DNA of 64,000 nt from Bodo saltans (lineage: Eukaryota; Euglenozoa; Kinetoplastea; Eubodonida; Bodonidae): positions 114,868 to 178,867 of the forward strand of contig CYKH01002220.1 of NCBI GenBank assembly GCA_001460835.1, in the 5' to 3' direction. Below are positions 47,948 through 58,000 of this stretch, one piece after another. Position numbers and translations under genes: made by a program. The notes under the pieces are model-generated. The model was not told the origin of the DNA, did not search any database, and worked only from the letters and a program-made list of their open reading frames with translations. Within the stretch, counting starts at the first letter, position 1. Every line of letters starts with the position of its first letter.

Positions 47948-48274
47948 ATGCCCCCCGTGTGCCACGTTGTACTTTTGACTCTCCGCGAGGATGCCATCGA
48001 TCACGACAAAGCTGTTGCACTCATCGATCGATGCTTGAAGTTCGTACCTGGCCTCATCGAACTTCATTTTGGCAAGAATGATGCAAATATCTACGATGGA
48101 AAGACCGAGACTTCAGGAGGTCCCAACTACGCCATTTCTTCCCGTCACACCTCAGGGAAAGCGTTGGGTGACTATCAAGCCCACCCAGATCACATTGCAC
48201 TTGCAAATTACATCGTTAGCGTTGCCACAAAGCCACCTCAGGTCATTGATTTCGTGAGTCTGTCGAAGCTGTAA
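47948..48274 (+). CDS. Dabb domain protein, copy 3 (diverged)
   Basis: The protein has 108 residues. The fold is the same (CHVVLLTLREDA, VPGLIELHFGKND, then YQAHPDHIALANYI and a final IDF strand). It lacks the DVTSHL terminus and the RSQGYTH box of copies 1 and 2, having GGPNYAISSRH instead. It is therefore the oldest split of the trio. A pyrimidine-rich stretch with AG at 47924-47925 gives a 22-nt leader. Confidence 0.9.
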   Translation: MPPVCHVVLLTLREDAIDHDKAVALIDRCLKFVPGLIELHFGKNDANIYDGKTETSGGPNYAISSRHTSGKALGDYQAHPDHIALANYIVSVATKPPQVIDFVSLSKL

Positions 48275-48779
48275 GCGACATCTCTGTGTGCCGTACGCTG
48301 CTTTTTCCGTCTTTGAATTCTGTCTGTACAGAGAGAAATGCTTGCGCGTTGTTACTTGACGAGGAGGTGATACAGGGAAGCCAATTATCCCTGACATATT
48401 CCTGCATTTCCAATCTCCCCCTTGGTTACGCAGTGGGATCACTTTCTCCCCGCCTTCCTCTTGTTTGCTTCGATTGATGTCCACACCGGTGCTAACCATA
48501 TATGATATTACGACAGAAGAGTGAAAGAAAGTTGGAGGGCGAGAGTTTTTTTTTGTCTCGTTTGTTTCTAAATGAAACACTTTGTGAACCGGTCTCTCAT
48601 CATCTTGACGGTGGGGGGTTTCTTGAGGACAACATGACACATAAACACTTTAGTTGATAACTGAATGGATTCTCCGCATTGAGAGCCGTAAATAAAAACT
48701 TTTCCTCGCATTTGTACAAACAAAATTTCAGGTCAGAGTTTAGAAACATAAGAACGGCATCATCCCTACACACAGTGAA
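48275..48779 (+). other. Intergenic region before the kinase gene
   Basis: The spacer is noncoding. A T-run lies at about 48547-48554. The nearest AG in an acceptor-like context is 48730-48731 after a weak AATTTC stretch, giving a 48-nt leader. No gene or repeat is seen. Confidence 0.4.
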
Positions 48780-51700
48780 ATGTTCAGCCGAGTTGTTGGC
48801 GCGGGTGCACAGGCGCTCGTGCTACAGCTCAGAGACGCATCTTTGATTGACACGAGTGGCGTTCCCGACGTTCATCAACAGCAGGCTAAGAATCGAGGCT
48901 GCGTGGTAAAAATTATTCGAACGGAGCCTTGGCTGGATTGGCTGGAATCCAACTATCCCTCCACTATCAACACTCCCCCTCACCTAACCAAAGAAGCACT
49001 GAACCGACAGCTTTGCTGTGTGAGCCGAGTTGATGTTGCGAGAATGGCCGCTGGAGCAAAGAGAATATCAACGCTACGCAGCAACTTCGTTGTCCCATAC
49101 CTCAGCGTCCTTGCCACTGACGACGAGGTACGTATCACCATGCCAAAATACAGCATGAGTTTGCAAGATTGGGCGTATGGTCATCAGAAGGAACTGACAG
49201 AGGTAGGGTTGCTCAAAATTGCATCGCAACTTGCACTCGGTCTGATTGATCTTCATGATGAAGGTATCTTTCATTTAGATTTCCATGGAGGGAACGTGTT
49301 TGTGGCAAACAGCAAGTCCAGTGAACCGCATTGTGTGATTGCTGACCTAGAAGCAAGTTATTATGACGGCATTAACCACGACGTTCCACGAGAATTCACA
49401 GAAAACTTTGCTGCCCCGGAAAGGAGAGATATTCGAGCACCCCGTTCATTACCCGCCGGCGCAGGCCCACCGGTTGGAGTTGCGCTCGAGGCGACACTCG
49501 GCAAGTGTGATGTTTGGAGTTTAGGACTCGTCCTGTTTTCAATGGGCGCCGGCCACGAATTTCCAGGTCTAGCGGAATCCACCGACGAACTCGGCAGCAT
49601 CCTCATGAACCACGAGAAACTGACACCCACTCGCATCGCCGCGATTGTCCGCCGTGATTTGACAGTCGGCCACGATGGTCATCGGACGATGGCGGCCTTT
49701 AGTGAAGGACTGATCAGCTTGCTTACCATGATGCTGAATCACGATGCCGCCACAAGGCCTTCCTTGTACAACGTCATGGATTCTATTCAAAAGTTGTTAG
49801 AGAACACAAGCAGCAGATCGTCGCAACAACGATCGCTCCCATTCCCTCTAGCACTTGCTCCTTTTCAATTAGTCGTATTGCCAGACGAGCTAGCTCGCCG
49901 CGTGGAGTGGTACCCAGGGAGCTCCATGTACGATGTGCATGCCCCCTGCGCGCGCTGCAAGAAGAACAGGAGTCTTTCAAGGCGGCAGCGGTCTGATTGC
50001 CTCAAGGACCAGTCGATGCACTTGCCGAGTCACACGTCACACCACTGGGGCGGCAGTACCGCATTGCCCACACTTCCGCTATTGCCTGGATTGCCGCATC
50101 ATCATTCAAGCGACATTGCATGTTTTTTGTATCCGATGTACTGCGATGGTGCAGCGAGCCATGAAGCACTTGCTGAGTTGCAGCGAGGGCAGTATTCACC
50201 ACCCTCTGGCAGTGATGTATTGGTCCGTTTGCTGCAGCTTCAAGGTGGGTTCGCATTTGCTGGCGCTGGAGATTCGGCCTGCGAGTCTGTTCGGCCAAAA
50301 GTAATTTTTACCTTTGTTCCCCTGGAAACGAGGGTACCACCACCTCTTGCAGGTGGTTCCGCTCAATTTCTTCAATTTACGGCCGCTCAGTCGTGGCCAA
50401 GCTCATGCACGGAGGGGCTGAAGCAAGCAGGGCGGATTCACACAGACGTACCATCTCTGCTTGGTACCACAGCACAGTGCTTCAGTTGGATCATGCCAGG
50501 CGAGCAATTTCTTTTGCCCAATGATGAGGCATGGACACCGGCACCGTATGGTGGATTTGTATTTTGGTTTGAGCCTGACGCGCGTCAACCCAATGATCAA
50601 GACCGCTATTTTGCCCTTTGTGAAACAACTGGGTTGGAAGTAGGCAACACACAGCGAGGGCTACGAACAGAAGCCCTAGCAATCGCATCAAGAGCGTCAA
50701 GTGTGCTCAGCAGCGCTGCGGGTTCGATTGTGGGGGCAATTGCTTCCAAAGTGCACTCCGCTGGTGGTGGCCGCACTCAGCACCAACCTTCGTCTTCTGT
50801 GCAACCCTACGCAAACTTTCCGATTGCTCGAGACGGTGAGCCCATGGAATCCCCAGCGCACGTGACGAACTTGACGGACAGAACTCCTGCTGGGCGCATG
50901 TACTTTAATGATCTTGATGCAGTCTCGCCCGCTACTTACGTGAACCGATCGGATGTGTCCTCCTCGATTGCAGAGCCACCTGGGATGCCTCGGCCCGTGA
51001 CGCACTCTCCCGAAGTTGTAGCACGTTTGACTCGCACAAATATTGAGGGCTACCGGATTCATGTCCCCGATAGTCGCGAGGGGTCGTTGCGAACAGCCAC
51101 GACAACTGCAGACAGTTCTCGTCACGCGTCAGAAAGTAGACCTTCTACTCTCGCCCAGACTGCTGCGAACAGCGCCGCTGGCAGTCGAGCGCCAAGCCAG
51201 TCTCAGTCGTCGTCAATTCATGTCCACTCCGCGGTTTTTCAGCAACAAGGTAGCAGTCACCACCACAAACATGACGTTGCTGGAAATCGTATCCCCTCAC
51301 GGTACCCGTCAGAAGCTTCTGCAACTGACGACGTGATAAGGGGTAGGCGATCGACCAGTATGTTGAATTCTAGCCAGCCTGATCATCTCGTTGCGTCGGG
51401 TAGTCTGCTTGCATTTGGGCTGCCTCCCAAACATTCTCAATCGTCGGATGCCGCACATGCTCGCCAAGAAGGAGCACCTCCTCTCCGCTTTTCTTCGACT
51501 GATGCGGTGTCCACTCGGCCCGCGTCGTACATTGACGGCGTGATGCCACCGCCGACGAGAACGGGCACGCCGGTAGACCAACTCAGAGGTGCTGGTGGCG
51601 GTGCTGAAACGGACGACGTATTATCACGGGCGAGCTCTGTCCTAACAGATGCCAGCCCTGTGATTGTCCGAGGAAACCAGCCTGGTCCTAGAAGCACACC

Positions 51701-52736
51701 TTCCGCAGCGTATCCATCGCAACAACTTCGCTTTGACCCGTCTCCGAGTGTTGGTGCACCACCTGTCGTCGAGGATCCTTTTGGTCGCAGAACTGCGAGC
51801 CTTGGTAGTGGTACCATGCCGCTGGGCACCTCGCCCAATCGCGTTGTTTCTATGCCTGGATCCTCCCTCGACATCAAACCCAAAGCAACAGCACAGGCAC
51901 CAGCTGCTCCGTGGACAGAGTGGAGTTTCCCTGTCGTGGAAGCAACGTTGTACTTTCCAGGCCCCGAGTTGACTCACAGCACAAATGAAACGATTGGCTC
52001 CTCACGCTTTCGGATTGTGCAGTCAGGTGAGTTTGGATCATGCGGCCCAGTGGTGCCCATGACCCCCTCTAGCCTTCTCTTCCGCCGTCTGCAACTGCCC
52101 TCCAATCGTGGCATCTCCTTTGCGTGCTTCTGTGCTGTCGACATGCACAGTGAGCAGTTGGGGGCGTCATCTGTGGGTCCTGGAGGGGCGAGAGCTGCAT
52201 CCGCGTACCATGCCAATGAACGGTTCCTTCAGCATCACGGGATGATCTTGTTTGACGATGATTTCCGCCCTCGAGGCTTGGTGACGTTTCGAGTATTTGT
52301 GAAGCAACCTGGAGACGCCGCCACATCATTGTCCAGTGGCGGAAGTACTTCTTCAAGTCCCTTTCCCACAACAGTCTTGCTGCCCATCATGCCGAGGGCA
52401 GTGATACCGGGCGACCAAGTCACAAATTATTATCACCCCGTTGGGGACATGGTAGAGTTCGATCCGTTCTTATCTCCGCCCCAATTGAATGCACAACCAC
52501 AGTCACAACGATACAGCCGAGGAACTGCAGGTGGTATGAGCACAGGTTCATCCACGATGATGTCATCACGGGCCTCCTCTGCAGTAACAAGTGCACACAG
52601 TTCCTTCACCTCTGGTCGGGTGTTCGCTGCTGGCCTTGGGGGATCACCAACACGACTTGCGCTGGATTTAAACAACAACCAGTTATTTGTTGGGTGCTCC
52701 TCAAGTACCTCGTGGTTGCAGTTATGCTTCACATAA
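48780..52736 (+). CDS. Divergent protein kinase with long disordered C-terminal region
   Basis: The protein has 1318 residues. The kinase domain starts at the very N-terminus: Gly-rich loop GAGAQALV at 7-14, Lys44 (CVVK), catalytic loop HLDFHGGN at 165-172 with Asp167 and Asn172, Ala-Pro-Glu at 212-214, and DVWSLG near 244. The metal-binding DFG is DLE at 189-191. Asp189 is kept but Phe and Gly are not, so it may still be active. The HxD arginine is replaced by leucine, so activation-loop phosphorylation control is unlikely. Residues about 345-1030 are Ser/Pro/Gln-rich with some ordered stretches. A second, unrecognised beta-rich domain lies at about 1035-1250. Substrate unknown. Confidence 0.87.
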   Translation: MFSRVVGAGAQALVLQLRDASLIDTSGVPDVHQQQAKNRGCVVKIIRTEPWLDWLESNYPSTINTPPHLTKEALNRQLCCVSRVDVARMAAGAKRISTLRSNFVVPYLSVLATDDEVRITMPKYSMSLQDWAYGHQKELTEVGLLKIASQLALGLIDLHDEGIFHLDFHGGNVFVANSKSSEPHCVIADLEASYYDGINHDVPREFTENFAAPERRDIRAPRSLPAGAGPPVGVALEATLGKCDVWSLGLVLFSMGAGHEFPGLAESTDELGSILMNHEKLTPTRIAAIVRRDLTVGHDGHRTMAAFSEGLISLLTMMLNHDAATRPSLYNVMDSIQKLLENTSSRSSQQRSLPFPLALAPFQLVVLPDELARRVEWYPGSSMYDVHAPCARCKKNRSLSRRQRSDCLKDQSMHLPSHTSHHWGGSTALPTLPLLPGLPHHHSSDIACFLYPMYCDGAASHEALAELQRGQYSPPSGSDVLVRLLQLQGGFAFAGAGDSACESVRPKVIFTFVPLETRVPPPLAGGSAQFLQFTAAQSWPSSCTEGLKQAGRIHTDVPSLLGTTAQCFSWIMPGEQFLLPNDEAWTPAPYGGFVFWFEPDARQPNDQDRYFALCETTGLEVGNTQRGLRTEALAIASRASSVLSSAAGSIVGAIASKVHSAGGGRTQHQPSSSVQPYANFPIARDGEPMESPAHVTNLTDRTPAGRMYFNDLDAVSPATYVNRSDVSSSIAEPPGMPRPVTHSPEVVARLTRTNIEGYRIHVPDSREGSLRTATTTADSSRHASESRPSTLAQTAANSAAGSRAPSQSQSSSIHVHSAVFQQQGSSHHHKHDVAGNRIPSRYPSEASATDDVIRGRRSTSMLNSSQPDHLVASGSLLAFGLPPKHSQSSDAAHARQEGAPPLRFSSTDAVSTRPASYIDGVMPPPTRTGTPVDQLRGAGGGAETDDVLSRASSVLTDASPVIVRGNQPGPRSTPSAAYPSQQLRFDPSPSVGAPPVVEDPFGRRTASLGSGTMPLGTSPNRVVSMPGSSLDIKPKATAQAPAAPWTEWSFPVVEATLYFPGPELTHSTNETIGSSRFRIVQSGEFGSCGPVVPMTPSSLLFRRLQLPSNRGISFACFCAVDMHSEQLGASSVGPGGARAASAYHANERFLQHHGMILFDDDFRPRGLVTFRVFVKQPGDAATSLSSGGSTSSSPFPTTVLLPIMPRAVIPGDQVTNYYHPVGDMVEFDPFLSPPQLNAQPQSQRYSRGTAGGMSTGSSTMMSSRASSAVTSAHSSFTSGRVFAAGLGGSPTRLALDLNNNQLFVGCSSSTSWLQLCFT

Positions 52737-52878
52737 TTGCTTGTGCCACCCATTTTTTTTGTCATACAGTACAGCATCCATTTTTTCCCCCTATCGTGAC
52801 ACGCGCCATTTTAGTTTCTTAATTGCTCCCAAAAATGTAACGTCTTTTATTTACTGACCTCAGGTAATTCAACAATAC

Positions 52879-53679
52879 ATGCTTCGCGGTGTATCGCTAT
52901 CGGCGGCGAGGTCAGTTTCCGCCTTGACATCTGCTGCCTCTCATTTAACGACTAGCAAGCGTTCTTTGTCGAGCGAAGAATTTGCCGCCACCGGCCCTAT
53001 GATCCTGGTGCACGCAAAACTCCGAACGACCAAGCAGGCTGTCTTGACAAAAGACGCCTTCACGAACCTCCTGAGAGAATGCCATGTGGTTGACGTTCCA
53101 GCGGCAACCAGTGCTCTTGCGGATGCAGGATGCGTTCTCGCTATTGATGGCGGCGCGCACTACCACATCAAGCCCGCACAGTGGCTGCATGACGTTGCCA
53201 CCATCAGCACTGGCAGCGATGATGCCGCGGGTCCGTTCGCCAACTTGAGAATCGTCGAAGATGCCCAGGAGAGCGTGGTCAATGCAGAGGCGCGCCACAA
53301 CGAGCTATTGAAATCACTCGATGGAGCTGTTAGCAAAGCGTCAAGGTGGCGTAAGACAATTTGGGGAGGCGCGATGCTCTTTTCTGGAGCACAATTGGCC
53401 ATTATTTCTCGCCTCACGTACGTTGATTTAGACTGGGATATCATGGAACCGGTGAGTTACTTCTTAGGCACCGGGACGTCGCTTGTGTTTTTCTTGTACG
53501 TATTGCGGTTCAAGCGAGATCACTCCTATGAAGATTTTGATCGAACGTTCTTGCCCGCACGTGTTCGGAAATACGCCCCGAAAGACTTCGATTGGAACGA
53601 ATACGAAGCGTCCAAAGAGAATGTCGTCAAAGCACGAGCACATCTGCAATACGTCAAAGAGTGGGCTTCTGTGCACTAA
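52879..53679 (+). CDS. MCU: Mitochondrial calcium uniporter pore subunit (MCU family)
   Basis: The protein has 266 residues. The family signature WDIMEPVSYF begins at residue 186: Asp187 and Glu190 of the DIME selectivity filter are intact, placed between two membrane helices (about 158-178 and 193-212). A presequence-like N-terminus (MLRGVSLSAARSVSALTSAA) is present, then an N-terminal domain and a helix at 132-155 before the first membrane segment. Known MCU proteins form the calcium channel of the mitochondrial inner membrane; trypanosomes have several paralogues assembling together. An intact filter argues for a pore-forming member rather than an MCUb-like one. The leader begins after AG 52862-52863. 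Confidence 0.95.
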   Translation: MLRGVSLSAARSVSALTSAASHLTTSKRSLSSEEFAATGPMILVHAKLRTTKQAVLTKDAFTNLLRECHVVDVPAATSALADAGCVLAIDGGAHYHIKPAQWLHDVATISTGSDDAAGPFANLRIVEDAQESVVNAEARHNELLKSLDGAVSKASRWRKTIWGGAMLFSGAQLAIISRLTYVDLDWDIMEPVSYFLGTGTSLVFFLYVLRFKRDHSYEDFDRTFLPARVRKYAPKDFDWNEYEASKENVVKARAHLQYVKEWASVH

Positions 53680-53696
53680 CAAGCGAGGAATGAGCC

Positions 53697-53713
53697 GAGA
53701 GAGAGAGAGAGAG
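53697..53713 (+). repeat. GA dinucleotide microsatellite
   Basis: Seventeen bases of pure GA repeat lie just after the MCU stop codon, in its 3' UTR. Confidence 0.9.
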
Positions 53714-53955
53714 GCATTTGTGTGACCTTCGAACTTGAGATGGATTGTACCCAATGAAACCGAAAGAAAAGTGTAAAAATGAGCGTGCGCACACTTAGTT
53801 GTCACTTCGTGAATTGTGTTTTGGTTGGGCGGAAGGGAGCTCACACGTTCGTGTAAGTGATGACTTGCATCAGATTTTTCCTTTATCGATTCAACTCTCA
53901 AATAAAGATTCACCCTTAGTCAAAGACAGACAAAAAAACCGCTCCTAAGCTACTC

Positions 53956-55062
53956 ATGAGCACATCAACTGCACCTGAGCGAATATTGATTGTTCGTCAC
54001 AGTATTCGACTTGACAAAGAGCAACGTGACTGGAGTCGCGGTGCCAAGCGGCCGCAAGACCCTCCCATCACTGAGGGCGGAAAGGATCTCGCAAGACAGC
54101 TGGGGAGCTACCTTCGCAGCGCTCGCCTGATTGACTTTAAGAACACTGTGTTTCTCGTCTCCCCACTGGGCCGCTGCATTCAAACAGCCCACGCAATTGC
54201 CGAGGGGCTCACAGAAGTGGTCGGAAAAGAGGCGCTGCCAACAGTCCCCATTCACATTGAAGAAAGCCTCTGTGAGGGCGCCTACTGGATATACCAAGAC
54301 ATTGTCAGGAACAGGGGCCTGCGCGGGGATAACTTTCCACCCCTCCCCATTTATCACAATGCGGCGTTTCACAAAGAAAACACGTCGCCTCTGGTGGTCC
54401 TTCACGACCAGCAGAATCCGTCGTTTGCTCTTGGACCCGCACCGACGTTTATCAAAACTGGGAATGATGAGCTGGTCGAGGAGCCGCGAGTCCAACAACG
54501 CTGCCGCAGCGGTGTCGTCGGTTTGTTGAACGAAAAAAGGCTTGCTGGTAAGGTGGTGATTTGCGTTGGCCACGGCGAGACCTGCCAACTGTGGGCGCAT
54601 TCCCTCTCGGCGGTGCCCATCAACGAGGCTCCAACATACACTGGCTTCTTGGAGTTTAGACCACAGCCCGTAGACGCTGCCACTTCCCAGCAGCAGCAAC
54701 AACAGCAACAAGTCGCTGCTGGAAAGGACAAGTACACAACGGTTTGTGGTGGTTCCCCCAGGGAAAGTCTTTTGAAACGCCACACATCGCACCGCAACTG
54801 CCCGCTTCTGGAAGCCGCACATGATCATCGTGTGCGATATTTTTGTTCCCTCCCTCGAACTTTGCAAGAATTTGAATTTGTTTATCATTGCAGCTTAAGA
54901 ATTTATGACGATGATAAGATTTGTTCCTGCACGCATGTATCACAATTAAATGAAGTTTTTTTGTTTTTATTTTGTGCAGAAACCAATACTCAGGGAAGAC
55001 TCCCCCCTTTTAGCAGTAGACAGGAAAAAGTAACCCCAGTTCATCAGTGTTCACTGATTTGA
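53956..55062 (+). CDS. Histidine phosphatase (phosphoglycerate-mutase-like); 3' end doubtful
   Basis: The open frame is 368 codons. Residues 8-235 form a histidine phosphatase domain: Arg14-His15 (RHS in place of RHG), Arg73 (SPLGRCIQTA), and the second catalytic His206 (VGHGE). Known relatives include the UBASH3/Sts phosphatases and metabolic phosphatases. Around residues 245-252 there is a run of eight Gln encoded by CAG/CAA. After it the frame reads into sequence without protein-like character. It also continues past a strong splice-acceptor-like signal (54956-54979) that belongs to the next gene. The other two frames give short protein-like tails stopping at 54775 and 54824. The true C-terminus is therefore probably altered by an indel in or near the Gln run, either real or an assembly error. 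Confidence 0.78.
   Translation: MSTSTAPERILIVRHSIRLDKEQRDWSRGAKRPQDPPITEGGKDLARQLGSYLRSARLIDFKNTVFLVSPLGRCIQTAHAIAEGLTEVVGKEALPTVPIHIEESLCEGAYWIYQDIVRNRGLRGDNFPPLPIYHNAAFHKENTSPLVVLHDQQNPSFALGPAPTFIKTGNDELVEEPRVQQRCRSGVVGLLNEKRLAGKVVICVGHGETCQLWAHSLSAVPINEAPTYTGFLEFRPQPVDAATSQQQQQQQQVAAGKDKYTTVCGGSPRESLLKRHTSHRNCPLLEAAHDHRVRYFCSLPRTLQEFEFVYHCSLRIYDDDKICSCTHVSQLNEVFLFLFCAETNTQGRLPPFSSRQEKVTPVHQCSLI
54688..54711 (+). repeat. CAG/CAA (polyglutamine) tract
   Basis: Eight consecutive CAG or CAA codons lie in the histidine phosphatase frame. Such tracts slip easily, and this one is the suspected site of a frame change. Confidence 0.85.
54956..54979 (+). promoter_or_regulatory. Predicted trans-splice acceptor for the beta-helix giant gene
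   Basis: A T-dominated tract (54956-54973) is followed by GCAG, with AG at 54978-54979, leaving a 95-nt leader before ATG 55075. It lies inside the nominal 3' end of the phosphatase reading frame. Confidence 0.55.
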
Positions 55063-55074
55063 GACGTTTCAAAG

Positions 55075-58000
55075 ATGCTGCTTGAAGAGTGCACAACCTT
55101 CAGCGTATGGCAGCGCAAAACAGTTCCGACCATCAAAGTGCACCCACCTGCAGATGACACGCCCACGGGCGGTGGCCTACCACAGACACGGCTCCAGGAG
55201 GTGATTGACAGTGCCCCTCATTACTCCAAGGTATTGATTCTCGGAGGGTCGTACAACGAGCACCTCATGATTTCAAAAGCGATTGAGATCTGCGGCGAGG
55301 ATGGTGATGAACCGATCATCTCCAGCAGAGGCCCTACCATTACCGTCAACTCTGACGTTCCTTGCTTCTTCTCCTCACTGAAGATCAAAACGAAATCAAT
55401 TTCAACCTCATCCACACGAGCAGACCCGCCAGCAATCTCTATGAGCACAGGCAAAGCAGTGTTCTTCCGGTGCGAGATGACCTCTATTTACGTGTGTGGT
55501 ACTGCACAACCTGTCATCGAGCGCTGCCTTATTCAAGGGAACGGCGGTGGGTCGGGACTTGTGGTTCGAGACTCGGCTGGCGGCAGTTACTTAACAAATG
55601 AAATTACAGACCACAGCTTGTTCTGTTTGGAGGTCCTTTCACGAGGGAAGCCGAAGTTTGTGAACAACGACATCCATACCTCATCCGACGATCCGAACGT
55701 GAACCCAGGAACAGGCCTTTTACGCATTAGTGGCGGTGGTGCAGGTGCACTTTCTCAAGCGCTCCATGGCGAGGTTGCGCCGACATTTATTGGCAACAAA
55801 TTTCAAGATTCCTTTTCAGATGAGCAACGGAACAACGCACAAGCAGTCTTTGGTTCAGATACGAAAAAAATGTTCTTCGCTACCGAAATTACCACCCAGA
55901 GAGTTGCATTGGCCATAGAGTACGCCAATCCAACGTTCAAAAACAATTCTGTGGACGGTGGCGTTGTTGCAATGTCCATCGTCGGTGGGACAGGGACTTA
56001 CACCTCCAACACGGTGCAGTTGTCCATGCTCTGTGGCGTGTTCGTGTCTCGTGGAGCCCAATCTAAGTTTGAAAACACGAAATTCACTCAACATGGAGGA
56101 GGCGGACTTTACATAGATGGCTGTTCACCAACGATCACTGCTTGCAACATTGTCCAGTGCCGTGGCGTTGGTATTTCCGTCAACAACAGCAAAGAATTCG
56201 TCGTCAGCAACTGCCTGATTGAGAAGAATCGTGTGGGGGTTAGCATCCTCGGTGTCAGCGGTGGCACTGTGAAGGAAAATCAAATTCAGCGAAACGAAAT
56301 GATCGGCCTGAGAACATCAGATATTGGCGTCAAGACACTCATCACAGACAATCTGCTCCAAATGAACGGTGGATGTGGTGTCTATGTCCTTGGAGGCGCC
56401 ATGCCAAAGTTAATGCGCAACGTCATTCACTCTCAGAAGGCTGGCCTTGTTGCGGCCTCTGGGGCGTATCCCACCGTTATCGACAATCACATCTACGGAA
56501 ACGAACAATTCGCCGTTAGCGTTCAAGAACGCACGCGTGGCGTGTTCCAAAAGAATAAATTAGCCAACGGAGCTATTGCGGCTGTCAAGGTCACGGATCA
56601 CAGCTCGCCCTTGTTTGAAGAAAACAAAATCGACGATGCAACAGTTGGCATTTTCGTGTCCACCCAAGCTACTGGGATTTTTGTCAACAATTCACTTCGT
56701 GGGCATGGTGACGGCATTAACTTGTCTAACTTTGCGGATCCCTTCATCGACGGCAACTCGTTTCAGAATTGTAGTCGGTATGGAGCGTTCTGCGTCGAAG
56801 AAGCGCTTGGTACCGTCACGAACAACACGTTCACGAATACCATGATTGGAATTGGTTGCTTCAAGGGTGCGCAGACAGTATTCCGTGCTAATGTTGTTGA
56901 CTCTGCGATGCACGTAGGGGGGGTGCTTGGTGAAGAGAGTCGGGCCGTCCTAGAAAAGAATACCTTCACAGACTCCAAAGGTCACGGGCTGGTGATGACG
57001 GGATATTTGTCCAAGTCTCGTGTTCGAAAGTGCAACTTCCACAACTGCCAGGGATACGGCGTCTTGTCTGAGAAGCAAAGCAGTGGGATTGTCGAGTGGA
57101 GTTTTTTCTCCGGCAATCATCAAGCTGGTTTTGGCAGTGAAGAGGAAGGCGAGACTGTCTTCCGAGATAACCGCTCGCTCGAAGACTTGGGACCCGGCAT
57201 GATGTGCACCAACAACGGCAGTGGCACATTTCTGAGAAATCAAATTGAGGAGGGACGGACTGTTGGTTGTAGAGTCGACGGCAACGGTCGTCCATCCATT
57301 CAACACTGTTCGTTCTTGCGTTGCTTCACCGCTGGAATTATGTTGGATGAAGGAGCAGAGGGCGAGATTAGCGATTGCATTGTCGAGGGGAATCGAGTAG
57401 GCATGCAAATGAAAGGCTCTGGTTGCAAAACGAAAATATTGCGAACCGTGACCAAGAACAGTCTAGAGACTGGCATGTCCCTTGGCCCCAGCATTCAAGT
57501 CACCATGATCGAGTGCCACTTCGACGACCAGCCTGTGGGGGCACGCCTCAGCAATTGCGGACCTGCGACACTAGAGTCGTGCACGATGACTCGATGTGGA
57601 AAAGGAGTGGTATGTGAGAAGGGTGGCCAAGCAAGTTTTCACAAATGCACTATAACGCAGAGTACTTTGTGCTTTATGGAATTGTCAGATGGAGGCCACC
57701 TCACCGCGCAAGAGTGCACCATGACAGGTTGCGGAGGCAATGGTATCATCGCAAAGTCGAAGTGCAAAGGTCATTTTATCGAGACGAAGATTACTGGCTG
57801 CAAAGACACTGGTGTTGTCATTGAGAACCACGCTGATCCGAAGTTTGAACTCTGCACGGTGGCGGAAAACAGCGTAGGTGTTCACGCAAGGGACAATGCG
57901 GCAGGCCATTTGACAGACACTTCCATCATAGAAAATACAACGACCAATGTCATCGGCAGGCAACGGTCCGTCACATCGTTTACCAAATGCATAATTGCGG

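Noticed and set aside
48780-49830. Calling the kinase a pseudokinase
   Set aside because: Lys44, Asp167, Asn172 and Asp189 are all present, so loss of activity cannot be claimed from the altered DFG and HRD alone.
53965-54888. 307-codon minus-strand frame
   Set aside because: Antisense of the histidine phosphatase, whose catalytic motifs on the + strand are clear.
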